A stretch of 64,000 bases of DNA from Desulfuromonadaceae bacterium. Lineage in GTDB: Bacteria; Desulfobacterota; Desulfuromonadia; Desulfuromonadales; JAHYIW01. Shown here one piece after another: positions 1 to 10,000 of the stretch. Where the stretch lies: assembly GCA_019429445.1 (NCBI GenBank), contig JAHYIW010000005.1:56747-120746 (forward strand), in the 5' to 3' direction. The translations under genes and the position numbers were made by a program. Positions within the stretch are counted from its first letter, which is position 1. Each line of letters begins with the position of its first letter. The notes beneath the pieces are model-generated. The model was not told where the DNA came from, made no database searches, and saw nothing but the letters and a program-made list of their open reading frames with translations.

Positions 1-153
1 AAACGAACCAAAGCCACGGATCTCAACACGTTCACCGGCAACCAATGCATCACCGATGCTGTCGAATATCGTATTGACAATCGATTCTGCATCACGCTTG
101 TTCAGAATATCGTTTGACTCCATTAATTGTTCAATCAACTTACTTTTCGTCAT
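1..153 (-). CDS. ihfB: Integration host factor subunit beta, N-terminal 51 codons (partial)
   Basis: The 3' part of the gene runs off the left edge. The translation starts MTKSKLIEQL and reaches the GFGSF segment of the HU/IHF family (PF00216), a DNA-bending nucleoid protein used in recombination, replication and sigma-54 transcription. The start at 153 follows a strong GGAGGTG ribosome binding site. It lies 141 bp downstream of rpsA beyond a terminator-like hairpin, the cmk-rpsA-ihfB order common in proteobacteria. That order, together with the sequence, favours the IHF-beta assignment over a plain HU. Confidence 0.88.
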   Translation of the reverse strand, partial: MTKSKLIEQLMESNDILNKRDAESIVNTIFDSIGDALVAGERVEIRGFGSF

Positions 154-221
154 TTTTCACCTCCAGCGGAACAAGGATTATCCGCTCAACAACCAAACAT
201 CACAATGATAACATTGAGCAT

Positions 222-290
222 ACTGAACCGAAAAAACAAGACAAAAAGCGCGCATCGGGTGCAGCCGCCCGGCGGCAGCACCCGATGCGC
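222..290 (-). terminator. Rho-independent terminator after rpsA
   Basis: A perfect 13-bp stem (250-262 with 278-290, arm GCGCATCGGGTGC) lies just after the rpsA stop. Read on the minus strand it is followed by a T-rich run (222-247). It separates rpsA from ihfB, which has its own strong ribosome binding site. Confidence 0.85.
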
Positions 291-293
291 TGT

Positions 294-2042
294 TTACTTG
301 ACTCCCTTGCCTTCAGATCCGCTATTTGATTTATCCATGGCCCCTTGCAATAAATCACCGAAATTCGACGTCGCGGTTTGTTGGGCACCAAGGAATGCAT
401 CAACTTCCGCTTTCTCCTTCTGGTGTGCCAGATGCTTGATCGACAGCGCGATCTTGCGATCAACCGTATCAACATTCAACACGACAGCTTCGAGGTTTTC
501 GTCGACACTGGCGAAATTCTTCGGCGAATCAATTTTTTCTTTACTGATTTCAGAAACGTGAATCAGCCCTTCGATCCCTTCTTCGATCTCAAGGAAAATA
601 CCGAAGTCCGTTACCGATGTCACGACACCGTTAACGATAGTTCCCGGCAAGTATTTCTTCGGGATATCCTGCCACGGGTCACTGGTCAACTGTTTAACAC
701 CGAGTGAAAAACGCTCATTTTCACGATCGATGTTAAGTACCACAGCCTTGACTGTGTCCCCTTTTTTATAGAGCTCCGAAGGATGTTTAATGCGCTTGAT
801 CCACGACAGATCGGAAATATGAACCAGACCATCAATCCCTTCGTCAACCCCGACAAAGATACCGAAATCGGTAATATTCTTGACCTGACCTTCGATGATC
901 GTTCCGATCGGGAACTTCTCGCCGATAACCTCCCAGGGGTTCGGATCAACCTGCTTCAGCCCCAGAGAAATGCGACGGTTGTCAACGTCAAGCGCCAAAA
1001 CCACGCTTTCGACTTCATCACCAACGGCAAGCAACTTGTTCGGGTGTTTAACGCGCTTGGTCCAACTCATTTCCGAAACATGAATCAACCCTTCAACACC
1101 TTCTTCAAGTTCGATAAATGCGCCGTACTCGGTCAGACTGACAACCTTACCCGTAACCCGATTGCCGATAACATACTTGTCTGCCACAGCCAACCAGGGA
1201 TCAGGAGCAATTTGTTTCAGGCCGAGCGAAACACGCTCTTTCTCACGGTCATACTTGAGAATCTGAACATTGATACTATCGCCCACATTAAGAATATCGG
1301 AAGGATGCGTCACCCGTCCCCAGGACATGTCAGTAATGTGCAGCAACCCATCGATACCGCCCAGGTCAATAAATGCACCGTAGTCAGTCAGGTTCTTGAC
1401 AACCCCCTCGATAATCAAACCTTCTTCGAGTTTGCCCAGGGTATCTCTACGCATCCCTTCGCGTCGGTCTTCAAGCAAAACCCGGCGGGAGAGAACGATA
1501 TTCCCGCGCCGCTTGTTCAACTTGATAATTTTGAACTGGTAGGTTTCACCAATCATTTTTTCAAGATTACGTACTGGCCGCAGATCAACCTGCGATCCGG
1601 GCAGGAAGGCATTCACGCCGATATCGACGGACAAGCCGCCCTTGATCCGCGCGACGATGCGGCCATCAACGACGGCATCCTCTTCGAGCATGTTCCAGAT
1701 TTTTTGACGATCGGCTTTTTCTTTCGACAGGCAGATCAGCCCGCTATCAGCCTCGGTCCCTTCATACATAACATCGTAGGTATCACCGACCTTGACATCA
1801 ATCTGAACGCCTTCATCGGTGAACTCGCGGAGCGGGATGACCCCTTCGGATTTAAACCCGACGTCAACCACCACTGCGTCTCCCGCGATTTGCACGACAG
1901 TACCGGTAACGACATCGCCGTAGTTGAGTTCCTTGAGACTGTTCTCGAACATGTCGGCGAAACTTTCTTCCATTTCACCAAGCTCTTCATTTTCCAGTTC
2001 GTCAATCTGTGCTTCGTTAGTTGTTGCGTTGTTTTCCACCAT
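294..2042 (-). CDS. rpsA: 30S ribosomal protein S1
   Basis: 582 residues with six S1 RNA-binding repeats, beginning near residues 41, 125, 210, 295, 382 and 469. The last four carry the canonical motif of type 'DYGAFIDL...GLLHITDMSW'. S1 binds mRNA at the 30S platform and helps start translation on structured leaders. The six-domain layout and length match the proteobacterial protein. The first two repeats are more diverged, as usual for the ribosome-binding half. The gene lies downstream of cmk and upstream of ihfB on the same strand. A 220-bp spacer separates it from cmk; no ispH lies between them, although some Geobacter relatives carry one there. Confidence 0.97.
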   Translation of the reverse strand: MVENNATTNEAQIDELENEELGEMEESFADMFENSLKELNYGDVVTGTVVQIAGDAVVVDVGFKSEGVIPLREFTDEGVQIDVKVGDTYDVMYEGTEADSGLICLSKEKADRQKIWNMLEEDAVVDGRIVARIKGGLSVDIGVNAFLPGSQVDLRPVRNLEKMIGETYQFKIIKLNKRRGNIVLSRRVLLEDRREGMRRDTLGKLEEGLIIEGVVKNLTDYGAFIDLGGIDGLLHITDMSWGRVTHPSDILNVGDSINVQILKYDREKERVSLGLKQIAPDPWLAVADKYVIGNRVTGKVVSLTEYGAFIELEEGVEGLIHVSEMSWTKRVKHPNKLLAVGDEVESVVLALDVDNRRISLGLKQVDPNPWEVIGEKFPIGTIIEGQVKNITDFGIFVGVDEGIDGLVHISDLSWIKRIKHPSELYKKGDTVKAVVLNIDRENERFSLGVKQLTSDPWQDIPKKYLPGTIVNGVVTSVTDFGIFLEIEEGIEGLIHVSEISKEKIDSPKNFASVDENLEAVVLNVDTVDRKIALSIKHLAHQKEKAEVDAFLGAQQTATSNFGDLLQGAMDKSNSGSEGKGVK

Positions 2043-2263
2043 TTAAGAGACTACCCCCTGCGAATTTCCCGTCGTTCGACGACGAGTGACGTTTTGTCAT
2101 GGGTCGGGACGATAACATAAAGAATTTTAAAAAACAAACGTTATTTAACAGCACTTTTAGTCGATTATGGGCACTGGTGCCGGTGCACGGGAGGGAAGTC
2201 CGCAGCATCTTTTCCGCAGCTATGCACAAAAGTGCGGCATATGCACCGCGCGCTGAAAGATCA

Positions 2264-2959
2264 TCAAGGAGCAACGGCACCACAATGAGCACGCCAACGC
2301 TCAACTTCACCGACCATCACCTGCAACACCGCATCAATGTCAAGGGAGGAGCTGTCGATAACCATGGCATCGGCGGCCTGTACCAGCGGAGCATGCGTGC
2401 GGGCACTGTCTGCCGCATCACGCTCTTCAATCTCACGCACCGTCTGTGCCAGGTCAACCGCACCCCCCTTATCCCGCAACTCGTTATAACGTCGCCGACC
2501 ACGTTCCGCCGCTGACGCACTGAGAAAAAACTTCACTTCGGCATCAGGAAAGACCGCCGTGCCGATATCACGCCCTTCCAGCACCACCCCTCCGGCGGCG
2601 GCAATTTTTCTTTGTTGAGCCGTCATCGCCGCCCGGACTTCCGGGCAGGCGGCCACCACTGCGGTCAGTTGGCTGATCTGTGGGGTGCGAATCGCCGTGG
2701 TGACATCCGCGCCATCAAGCAGCACCCGCTCCCCTCCCCCGTCGCGCTGAAAAGTAATCGTAATCTCGGCACACAAGCGCGCCAGCGCGGCAGCATCATC
2801 GGTTGCTACCCCCTGACGCGCGGCGGCCAGGGCTACCGTACGATACATCGCCCCGGTATCCAGGTTCAGGTAGCCGAACTCAGCCGCCAGCAGCTTGCTC
2901 AGCGTACTTTTCCCCGCACCGGACGGCCCGTCGATGGCGATAATCGGTTCACGCATCAC
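2264..2959 (-). CDS. cmk: Cytidylate kinase
   Basis: 231 residues. It phosphorylates CMP/dCMP using ATP. The P-loop GPSGAGKST is at about residues 11-19, followed by LDTGAMYR (substrate site) and LEGRDIGTAVFPDAEVKFFL, all diagnostic of bacterial CMP kinase. The GTG at 2959 directly abuts the aroA stop codon; an in-frame ATG one codon later (2956) is an equally good start. The tight junction implies translation coupled to aroA in a pheA-tyrA-aroA-cmk transcript. Confidence 0.95.
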   Translation of the reverse strand: MMREPIIAIDGPSGAGKSTLSKLLAAEFGYLNLDTGAMYRTVALAAARQGVATDDAAALARLCAEITITFQRDGGGERVLLDGADVTTAIRTPQISQLTAVVAACPEVRAAMTAQQRKIAAAGGVVLEGRDIGTAVFPDAEVKFFLSASAAERGRRRYNELRDKGGAVDLAQTVREIEERDAADSARTHAPLVQAADAMVIDSSSLDIDAVLQVMVGEVERWRAHCGAVAP

Positions 2960-4258
2960 TTAACGCTCCGACCGACACGTATCGAGCAGTGTCCAGAAAT
3001 CAGGAAACGAGGTCGCCGTGCAGCCGATATCCTCAATCGTCACCGGACCCGTCGCAGCTAAAGCCGCCACCGCCATACTCATGGCAACCCGGTGATCGCC
3101 GTGTGAACGAACGGAACCTCCCGCGAGAGGATCGCCACCATGAATCCGCATCCCATCGTCCAGCGCCGTGACCCTTGCCCCCAGCCGGGTCAATTCTGCG
3201 GTCATTGACGCAATCCGGTCGGTCTCTTTAACCCTCAGCTCATGGGCATCGCGAATGAGCGTTGTGCCCTGCGCGAATGCCGCCGCAACGCTCACCACCG
3301 GCAACTCATCAATGGCACGTGGCACCAGTTCACCGCCGATCTCAATCCCGTGCAGATCACTGCTTTTGACCAACAGGTCAGCGACCGGCTCACCGGCGGT
3401 TTCGCGGGCATTGAGGACACAGATGGTGCCCCCCATCTGTTGCAGAATATCGACGATTCCACTGCGCGTGGGATTCATACCAACGTTACGCACCAGCAAT
3501 TCCGAACCGGGAACGATCAGCGCGGCGACCAGAAAGAACGCCGCCGAGGAAATATCGCCCGGCACCAGGATGTCGCGCGCTTCAAGCTGAGGATGACCGA
3601 CAATCGTGACCCCGCCGGAAAACGGTTTGATCTCGGCACCGAAATAACTCAACATGCGTTCACTATGATCCCGTGACAGATGGGGTTCATAGACCGTCAT
3701 CTCACCGTCGCAGAAAAGCCCCGCCAGCATCAGGGATGATTTCACTTGAGCACTGGCGATGGGGGAATGATAGGTCAGTGAATGCAGTCCACCGCCAACA
3801 ATCGCTAGCGGAGCTTTGTCACCACCATCGCGACCGAAGATCCGCGCCCCCATCTCGGTCAGCGGACCGACCACCCGTTTCATCGGTCGACGCCGCAGAT
3901 ATTTATCACCGGTCAATACTGAAAAAAAAGGTTGTGCCGCAAGCAGACCGGTCATCAGCCGCATCGTCGTGCCGGAGTTGCCGCAATCAATGACATCGAG
4001 CGGCTCATCCAGCCCCTTCAGCCCCCGTCCGTGAATGATGATTTCACCATTATCACATTCCTCGATTTCTACCCCCATCAGACGAAATGCGTTGAGGGTC
4101 GAAAGATTATCTTCACCACGTAAAAAACCCTGCACCCTGGTTTTCCCTGCGGCCAGAGCTCCGATCATGATCGAGCGATGCGAAATCGACTTGTCGCCGG
4201 GAACCGTGATCTCCCCGCGCAATCCGCCAGCCGCTGATATTTCTCGTGATTTTGTCAT
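2960..4258 (-). CDS. aroA: 3-phosphoshikimate 1-carboxyvinyltransferase (EPSP synthase)
   Basis: 432 residues from the ATG at 4258 (MTKSREISAAGG), preceded by a GAGGCGGG ribosome binding site. The open frame extends 35 codons further upstream, but that part overlaps tyrA and is not family-like. It makes EPSP from shikimate-3-phosphate and PEP, the sixth step to chorismate. Diagnostic segments are PGDKSISHRS near the N-terminus, DCGNSGTTMRL, SRDHSERML and ELRVKETDRI. The gene sits between tyrA and cmk on the same strand. Confidence 0.95.
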   Translation of the reverse strand: MTKSREISAAGGLRGEITVPGDKSISHRSIMIGALAAGKTRVQGFLRGEDNLSTLNAFRLMGVEIEECDNGEIIIHGRGLKGLDEPLDVIDCGNSGTTMRLMTGLLAAQPFFSVLTGDKYLRRRPMKRVVGPLTEMGARIFGRDGGDKAPLAIVGGGLHSLTYHSPIASAQVKSSLMLAGLFCDGEMTVYEPHLSRDHSERMLSYFGAEIKPFSGGVTIVGHPQLEARDILVPGDISSAAFFLVAALIVPGSELLVRNVGMNPTRSGIVDILQQMGGTICVLNARETAGEPVADLLVKSSDLHGIEIGGELVPRAIDELPVVSVAAAFAQGTTLIRDAHELRVKETDRIASMTAELTRLGARVTALDDGMRIHGGDPLAGGSVRSHGDHRVAMSMAVAALAATGPVTIEDIGCTATSFPDFWTLLDTCRSER

Positions 4259-4289
4259 TGAATCCCGCCTCGAAAAAAGCTCAAAATTA

Positions 4290-5177
4290 TTATCGTATCG
4301 CGTCACGGCTCTTCTTTGAACGGGCAAAGAACGCGAACAAACTGTTCCCGTCAGCGTCGGCAATGTCCGTTTTCAGCTCCTGCAGAGAAGCTTCGAACCG
4401 TTCGATCATCTCCAGCAGTGCCGACTGGTTGGTCAGGGCGATGTCGCGCCACATTGCCGGATCGGACGACGCAATGCGGGTAAAGTCACGGAACCCGCCG
4501 GCAGAGTATTCAAGAATATTTTCTTCATAGCGATCATAACTGCCCACCGCATTAACCAGCGCATAGGCAACCATGTGCGGCAGATGACTGATCGCGGCCA
4601 GAATCCGGTCATGTTTTTCGACTTCCATCACCACCACGTCACTGCCGACCACCTCCCACATACGCCGAATTGTCTCCAGCGCGGCAGCAGCGGTGCGTGG
4701 GGTGGGGGTGAGAATACACCGGCGCTCGCGATAGAGGGTCGAAAAGGCCGCCGCCGCGCCAGAATGCTCAGTCCCGGCGATCGGATGCCCAGGCACAAAA
4801 TGGATCCCCGCCGGCAGCTTCGGTTCGATACCGGCGATGATCGACGCCTTGACACTGCCACCATCGGTGATGATCGCTCCCGGTTTGCAATGTGGTGCCA
4901 GCGCCAACGCCACATCAGGCAACGATTGTACCGGTGTCGCCAGAAAGATCACATCTGCATCCTTGACCCCGGCGGCCCCGTCACGGGTTATTTCATCGAC
5001 CACCCCGAGTTCCAGCGCCAGAGCAAGATTTTCCTGCCCGCGTCCGATACCAACGACCGAGCCGACCGCACCGGCCTCTTTCAGCGCTAACGCCAGCGAC
5101 CCTCCGATCAGCCCGACCCCGACAACGGCCAGCCGGGTAATAAAAAAATCATTCATAATGCGGATACTCATTGTCAC
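4290..5177 (-). CDS. tyrA: Prephenate dehydrogenase
   Basis: Up to 295 residues. It oxidises prephenate to 4-hydroxyphenylpyruvate for tyrosine synthesis. An N-terminal Rossmann segment, VGVGLIGGSLALALKEAG, is followed by the DGGSVK, HFVPGHPIAGTEHSG and SHLPHMVAYAL segments of the TyrA family. The start is uncertain: GTG at 5177, or ATG at 5171 or 5156, and none has a clear Shine-Dalgarno sequence. The ATG at 5156 (MNDFFITRLAVVG) best fits usual protein length. There is no ACT or chorismate mutase domain; mutase activity is supplied by pheA and the separate aroQ at 19.9 kb. Confidence 0.93.
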   Translation of the reverse strand: MTMSIRIMNDFFITRLAVVGVGLIGGSLALALKEAGAVGSVVGIGRGQENLALALELGVVDEITRDGAAGVKDADVIFLATPVQSLPDVALALAPHCKPGAIITDGGSVKASIIAGIEPKLPAGIHFVPGHPIAGTEHSGAAAAFSTLYRERRCILTPTPRTAAAALETIRRMWEVVGSDVVVMEVEKHDRILAAISHLPHMVAYALVNAVGSYDRYEENILEYSAGGFRDFTRIASSDPAMWRDIALTNQSALLEMIERFEASLQELKTDIADADGNSLFAFFARSKKSRDAIR

Positions 5178-5195
5178 AGCAAGGGTGCGCTGCCA

Positions 5196-6266
5196 TCAGC
5201 GGGCACTCTGGTAGGAACCGAGGATTTTAAGAAATTGGCAGTAGCCACGCAGGTCTTCGATTGCCGCCGCAACATTGGCTTCCTGAATATGCCCTTCCAT
5301 ATCGAGATAAAAAACATATTCCCAGGCCTTTGATTTCATCGGGCGACTCTCGATCTTGCTCAGGTTGATATTGCGTTTGCTGAATGGTTCGAGCATGCGG
5401 AACAGAATACCCGGTTCATCCTTGATACTGAACATGATTGAGGTCTTGTCTTTCCCCGAAGGATCGGGGGTATTCTTGCCGATCACCAAAAATCGGGTGA
5501 AGTTGTGGGGATTATCCTCGATTTTCTTTTTAACCACCTGCAGACCATACAGACTCGCCGCCATTTCGCTGGCAATCGCCGCCGCCGCCGGGTCATCGAC
5601 AACCATCTGCGCGGCCCGTGCGGTACTGCCGACATCGACCAGGGTGGCGTCGGGGAGGTTCTCATCCAACCAGCTGCGGCATTGACCCAGCGCCTGCGGA
5701 TGAGAAATGACCTTGCGAATATCACTCAGTTCCCCCGAAGCGGAGAGCAGGTCGTGGGAAATTTCGAGCAACACTTCGGCAATCACCTTGAGATCAGAAG
5801 CAACAAACATATCAAGCGTGTGCGAAACCGCCCCTTCATTCGAATTCTCGACCGGCACCACCCCGTATGTGGCGCGATCGCGTTCAACTTCTTCAAAAAC
5901 GGAGGGGATGCTCTTGAGTGCCACCAGCTGTGCGGACATGCCGAACTGACGCATTGCCGCAACGTGGGTGAACGTTGCCTGCGGGCCGAGAAACGCAACC
6001 TTAAGCGGCTGTTCGAGCGACAGGGATGCGGAGATGATTTCCCGAAAAACCCGGGGGATCGCCGCCGTCGGAAACGGCCCTTTATTGGTGGCCGTCAAAC
6101 GGTCGAATATCGCCGTTTCACGACTCGGCACAAAATATTCACACTGTTCACCGCTTTTGGTTTTGCCGACCTCGATCGCGACCTGCGCGCGTTGATTCAA
6201 CAAGTCAAGAATCTCGTCGTCAAGCTTGTCAATATGTTGGCGCAGATCAGCAAGGTTATTCGCCAT
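5196..6266 (-). CDS. pheA: Bifunctional chorismate mutase/prephenate dehydratase (P-protein)
   Basis: 356 residues in three domains: AroQ chorismate mutase (about 1-85, LRQHIDKLDDEILDLLNQRA), prephenate dehydratase (about 88-270, with catalytic TRF in HNFTRFLVIG) and an ACT regulatory domain (about 278-352, with the ESRP motif that binds phenylalanine in the family). It converts chorismate to phenylpyruvate and is expected to be feedback-inhibited by Phe. It is the first gene of the pheA-tyrA-aroA-cmk run. A 190-bp spacer separates it from the zinc-ribbon gene upstream. Confidence 0.96.
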   Translation of the reverse strand: MANNLADLRQHIDKLDDEILDLLNQRAQVAIEVGKTKSGEQCEYFVPSRETAIFDRLTATNKGPFPTAAIPRVFREIISASLSLEQPLKVAFLGPQATFTHVAAMRQFGMSAQLVALKSIPSVFEEVERDRATYGVVPVENSNEGAVSHTLDMFVASDLKVIAEVLLEISHDLLSASGELSDIRKVISHPQALGQCRSWLDENLPDATLVDVGSTARAAQMVVDDPAAAAIASEMAASLYGLQVVKKKIEDNPHNFTRFLVIGKNTPDPSGKDKTSIMFSIKDEPGILFRMLEPFSKRNINLSKIESRPMKSKAWEYVFYLDMEGHIQEANVAAAIEDLRGYCQFLKILGSYQSAR

Positions 6267-6458
6267 CGGTGGCTCCTTTTACTCTATGGGAGTGAAGAGA
6301 GGGCAAAATGTAGCCTATCGACGTATAAAAATCAATTCGCTTGTGAGTGCTGACATCATTCCGATGATCAAAACCGTCGCGCCATCAAATAAAACGCCTG
6401 CGTAACCGGTGGTACCCAGTTCGCAGGCGAATATTTTTGGGTCGTATTGCTCGCACAC

Positions 6459-6842
6459 CTACATGGTTGAATAGTCGTCAGATTCAACTATGTCGCCGGA
6501 AGCATCAAGGAAAGAAGCACTCTGTGAGTCTTTGATAACAACAACCTTGTCGTGAGCTACCGAGCAGACCGTACCGCAAACCTTGCATTCAAAAAGTTCT
6601 TCATGAAACTGAAACGCATTCAGGTCCGTCTCATAACTCACCATAAAGCGGCAGGTGGGACAGACAAAATCGGTATTGACAATCTGCTTTTTTTTCACCC
6701 GGCCCTTGATGATTTTCAAAGCGTCATTCTGGAAAGTCCAGATCCCCCCGCAGTTGCCACATTCGCGCGCATCTTGAGAAAACCCTTCCGCATGAAGATC
6801 AATTTCCACATGTTTTCGGCTTTTGCACAACGGACATTTCAT
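6459..6842 (-). CDS. Small zinc-ribbon protein of unknown function
   Basis: 127 residues from the ATG at 6842 (MKCPLCKSRKH), chosen because AAGGAGTTTAGTG precedes it; the open frame continues upstream without family character. Four CxxC pairs are visible: CPLC (N-terminus), CGNCGG, CPTCRF and CKVCG. They suggest two zinc ribbons of a rubredoxin or RNA-polymerase-subunit type fold. The C-terminus is acidic (SGDIVESDDYSTM). There is no catalytic motif. It could bind nucleic acid or protein; function cannot be assigned. Confidence 0.7.
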   Translation of the reverse strand: MKCPLCKSRKHVEIDLHAEGFSQDARECGNCGGIWTFQNDALKIIKGRVKKKQIVNTDFVCPTCRFMVSYETDLNAFQFHEELFECKVCGTVCSVAHDKVVVIKDSQSASFLDASGDIVESDDYSTM

Positions 6843-6951
6843 CACTAAACTCCTTATAAATGACAGCCAAAAGGGGATTGCCACTGGACACTTTCCACAT
6901 CGTTCGTTTTACATTCTACACTAGAATGCGGGGTTTGGCCATACTTATGCC

Positions 6952-6990
6952 TCAACATACACGCCCCAACATACACGCCCCAACATACAC
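6952..6990. repeat. Short 14-bp tandem repeat
   Basis: The unit AACATACACGCCCC occurs twice in tandem with a third partial copy, between the zinc-ribbon gene and the 3' end of hsdR. It does not form a hairpin. The 14-bp period is twice the 7-bp period of the repeats in the BREX island. Confidence 0.7.
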
Positions 6991-7026
6991 CCGGAATTTA
7001 ACGAACAAACAAACACTCGCATCATC

Positions 7027-10000
7027 TTACATCCACCCCGCACAAAGCACTTCCGCCTGTTTCAGCACCAGCGCCACCGCATCCTCCTGCTTATCCGGCG
7101 GATACTTCCACTTGCGCAGGCAGCGCCGCACCAGATTGCGCAGCTTGGCGCGGACGCTTTCGCGCACCTGCCAGTCGACCGAGGTGCTGCTACGCAGCTT
7201 CTCGGTGATCTCTACGGCGATCTTTTTCAAGGTATCATCACCCAACTCACGCACAGCACTTTCGTTATTGGCCAGAGCATCGTAAAAAGCGATTTCATCA
7301 GGCTCTAGCCCTAACTCTTCATCGCGTTTGATGGCGGCTTTAAAATCCCGTGCCATTTGAATCAGTTCTTCGATGACCTGGGCGGTTTCAATGGCGCGAG
7401 CATGATAGCGGTTCAATGTTGCCAACAGCCGTTCGCTGTATTTTTGCTCTTGAACTATATTCGTGCGCGTGCGGGCTTTGATGGCGTCGCGCAAAAGTTT
7501 TTCCAGTAATTCAAGGGCCAGGTTTCGTTGGGGCATATTGCGGACGTCTTCGAGAAATTCATCGGAGAGCAGGCCGATATTTGGTTTATCCAGACCGGCC
7601 ATGGCGAAGATGTCAGCAACACCTTGTGCTTCGACGGCATTATCGAGAATTTGTTTGAGCGCTGAATTTTTTTGTTCTTCGGTCAGTTTTTTGTCGATGG
7701 TGGTGTGTTTGACAATAGCTGCTTTGATGGCAGTGAAAAAGGCGATCTCTTTACGGAGTGCAGCCGCTTGATCGAGAGTTCCACACAGTGCAAATGATTT
7801 GTTGATCGCCGCCATAACATCGAGAAAGCGCTTCTTGCCATCTTTAAGACCGAGGATATGGTTTGCTGCCAAAACCAGAATATGATGGGCGCGGGTCAGA
7901 TAATCACTGTAGTCGAAGCCGTGAAACAGTCCTCGTACGACATCCATTTTTTCCAGCAGAATCGATAAGGCTTCTTCGACGTTGAGGGTCGGTGCTCCCT
8001 TTCCTTGAGAAGAAGCATAAATCTTCAGCGCTTTCTTCAGTTCATTACCGATACCGATATAGTCAACCACCAAACCACCCGGCTTATCCTTGAAAACGCG
8101 ATTAACCCGAGCGATAGCCTGCATGAGATTGTGACTGCGCATGGGCTTGTCGACGTACATGGTGTGACAACTTGGGGCATCAAAACCGGTCAGCCACATA
8201 TCACGCACAATCACCAGCTTGAGATCGTCCCTGGCGTCTTTGAATCGCTTCTCCAGCCTTTTCTTGGTTGTCTTGTTGTAGATGTGCGGTTGGAGCAAAG
8301 ACCGGTCAGCTGCAGAACCGGTCATCACAATCTTGATGACTCCTTTTTCGGGGTCGGTGTCATGCCATTCCGGACGTAATTCGGTGATTGCGTTGTACAT
8401 TTGGGCGCATATTTCGCGACTCATACAGACAATCATCGCCTTGCCGTCAAGGGTCGAGAGGCGCATCCCGAAATGCTGAACCAGATCTTCAGCGACTTCC
8501 TTGAGCCGTGGCTCGGAACCAACGAGCTTTTCAAGAGCCGCCCATTTGCTTTTGGTCTGTTCGCGGGTACGTGAATCCTCTTCATCCTCGATGATCTCTT
8601 CAACTTCACCATTCAATGCTTCAATGGCGTCGCGGTTGATATCGAGTTTCGCCAGCCGTGATTCATAGTAGATCGGTACTGTCGCTCCATCTTCGACGGC
8701 ATCCTGAATATCATAAATGCTGACGTAATCGCCGAACACCGCGCGGGTGTCTTTATCTTCCGTTGAAATTGGGGTGCCGGTGAAACCGATGAAAGAGGCA
8801 TTGGGGATAGCGTCACGCATGTGCTTGGCGTAGCCGTAGATGTATTGGCCGGTTTTGGTATCGAGCCGGGCTTTGAATCCATACTGACTGCGATGCGCTT
8901 CATCGCTGATAACAACGACATTGGAGCGCTGGCTCAGCACCGGATGGGCGTCTTCGTCCCCGATCAGGGAGAACTTCTGCACCGTGGTGAAGATGATCCC
9001 CCCCGACTGCCGCGCCGCCAGCAGCTCACGCAGCTCGTCGCGACTGTCGGCCTGCACCGGGGTCTGGCGCAGCAACTCCCGCGCATTACTGAAGGTGGCA
9101 AAGAGCTGGCCGTCGAGATCGTTGCGGTCGGTCACGACGACGATGGTCGGGTTATTCATCTCCGGCTGTTGCAGCAACTTTCCGGCGTAGCAGCACATGG
9201 TGATGCTCTTCCCCGAGCCCTGCGTATGCCACACCACCCCGGCCTTGCGTGAACCAGGCTGCACCTCTTTGCCCCAAGTGGCGCGTTGGTCGGATATTTC
9301 ATATTCCCGAGCGGGAGCCGAAGCGATCAGCGTCACCCGCACCGCCTCGCGCACGGCGTGAAACTGGTGATAGCCGGCAATCTTCTTGATGGTGGTGCCG
9401 TCGTCCTGCTCAAAAAGGATGAAGTAACGCAGGTAATCAAGCAGCAGTTCGCGGTCAAAGAATCCTCTGACCACCTTCTCCAGCTCGTATTCGAACAGCG
9501 GCTTGTCGTCTTCATTTCTGATCGTACGCCACGGCAGGTAACGTTCTTTGTTCGCTGTCAGTGAACCGATGCGAGCATTTAAGCCGTCTGATATCACCAG
9601 GGCTTCATTGCAAACGAATAGATCGGGTATTTCATTTTTGTAGGTTTGTATCTGATTGTAGGCGCTCCAGACATCGGCATTGGCATCGGCGGGGTTCTTC
9701 AGCTCGATCACCGCGATCGGCAGGCCGTTGATAAAGACGACGATATCAGGGCGACGCAGCTGCTTGCTCCCCTTAACGGTGAACTGGTTGACGACCAGAA
9801 ACTGGTTCATCTCGACGTTGTGGAAGTCGATCAGTTGCACATGATCGCTGATGACTTCGTCATTGCGATCACCCTCACCCGGCCTTTGGCCACCCTCTCC
9901 CAGAGGGCGAGGGTTTGAATCTGCCGGCGCTTTTGCCCCTTCATCCCTTGGAAGTGGGCTGGTTAGAGGGTTTCCGTTACGATACTCAACGGGAATACCT

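Noticed and set aside
783..2120. 445-codon plus-strand open frame opposite rpsA
   Set aside because: Mirror of the rpsA codon pattern; no family features, and rpsA is certain.
5505..6353. 282-codon plus-strand open frame opposite pheA
   Set aside because: Shadow of pheA; composition is that of reversed codons.
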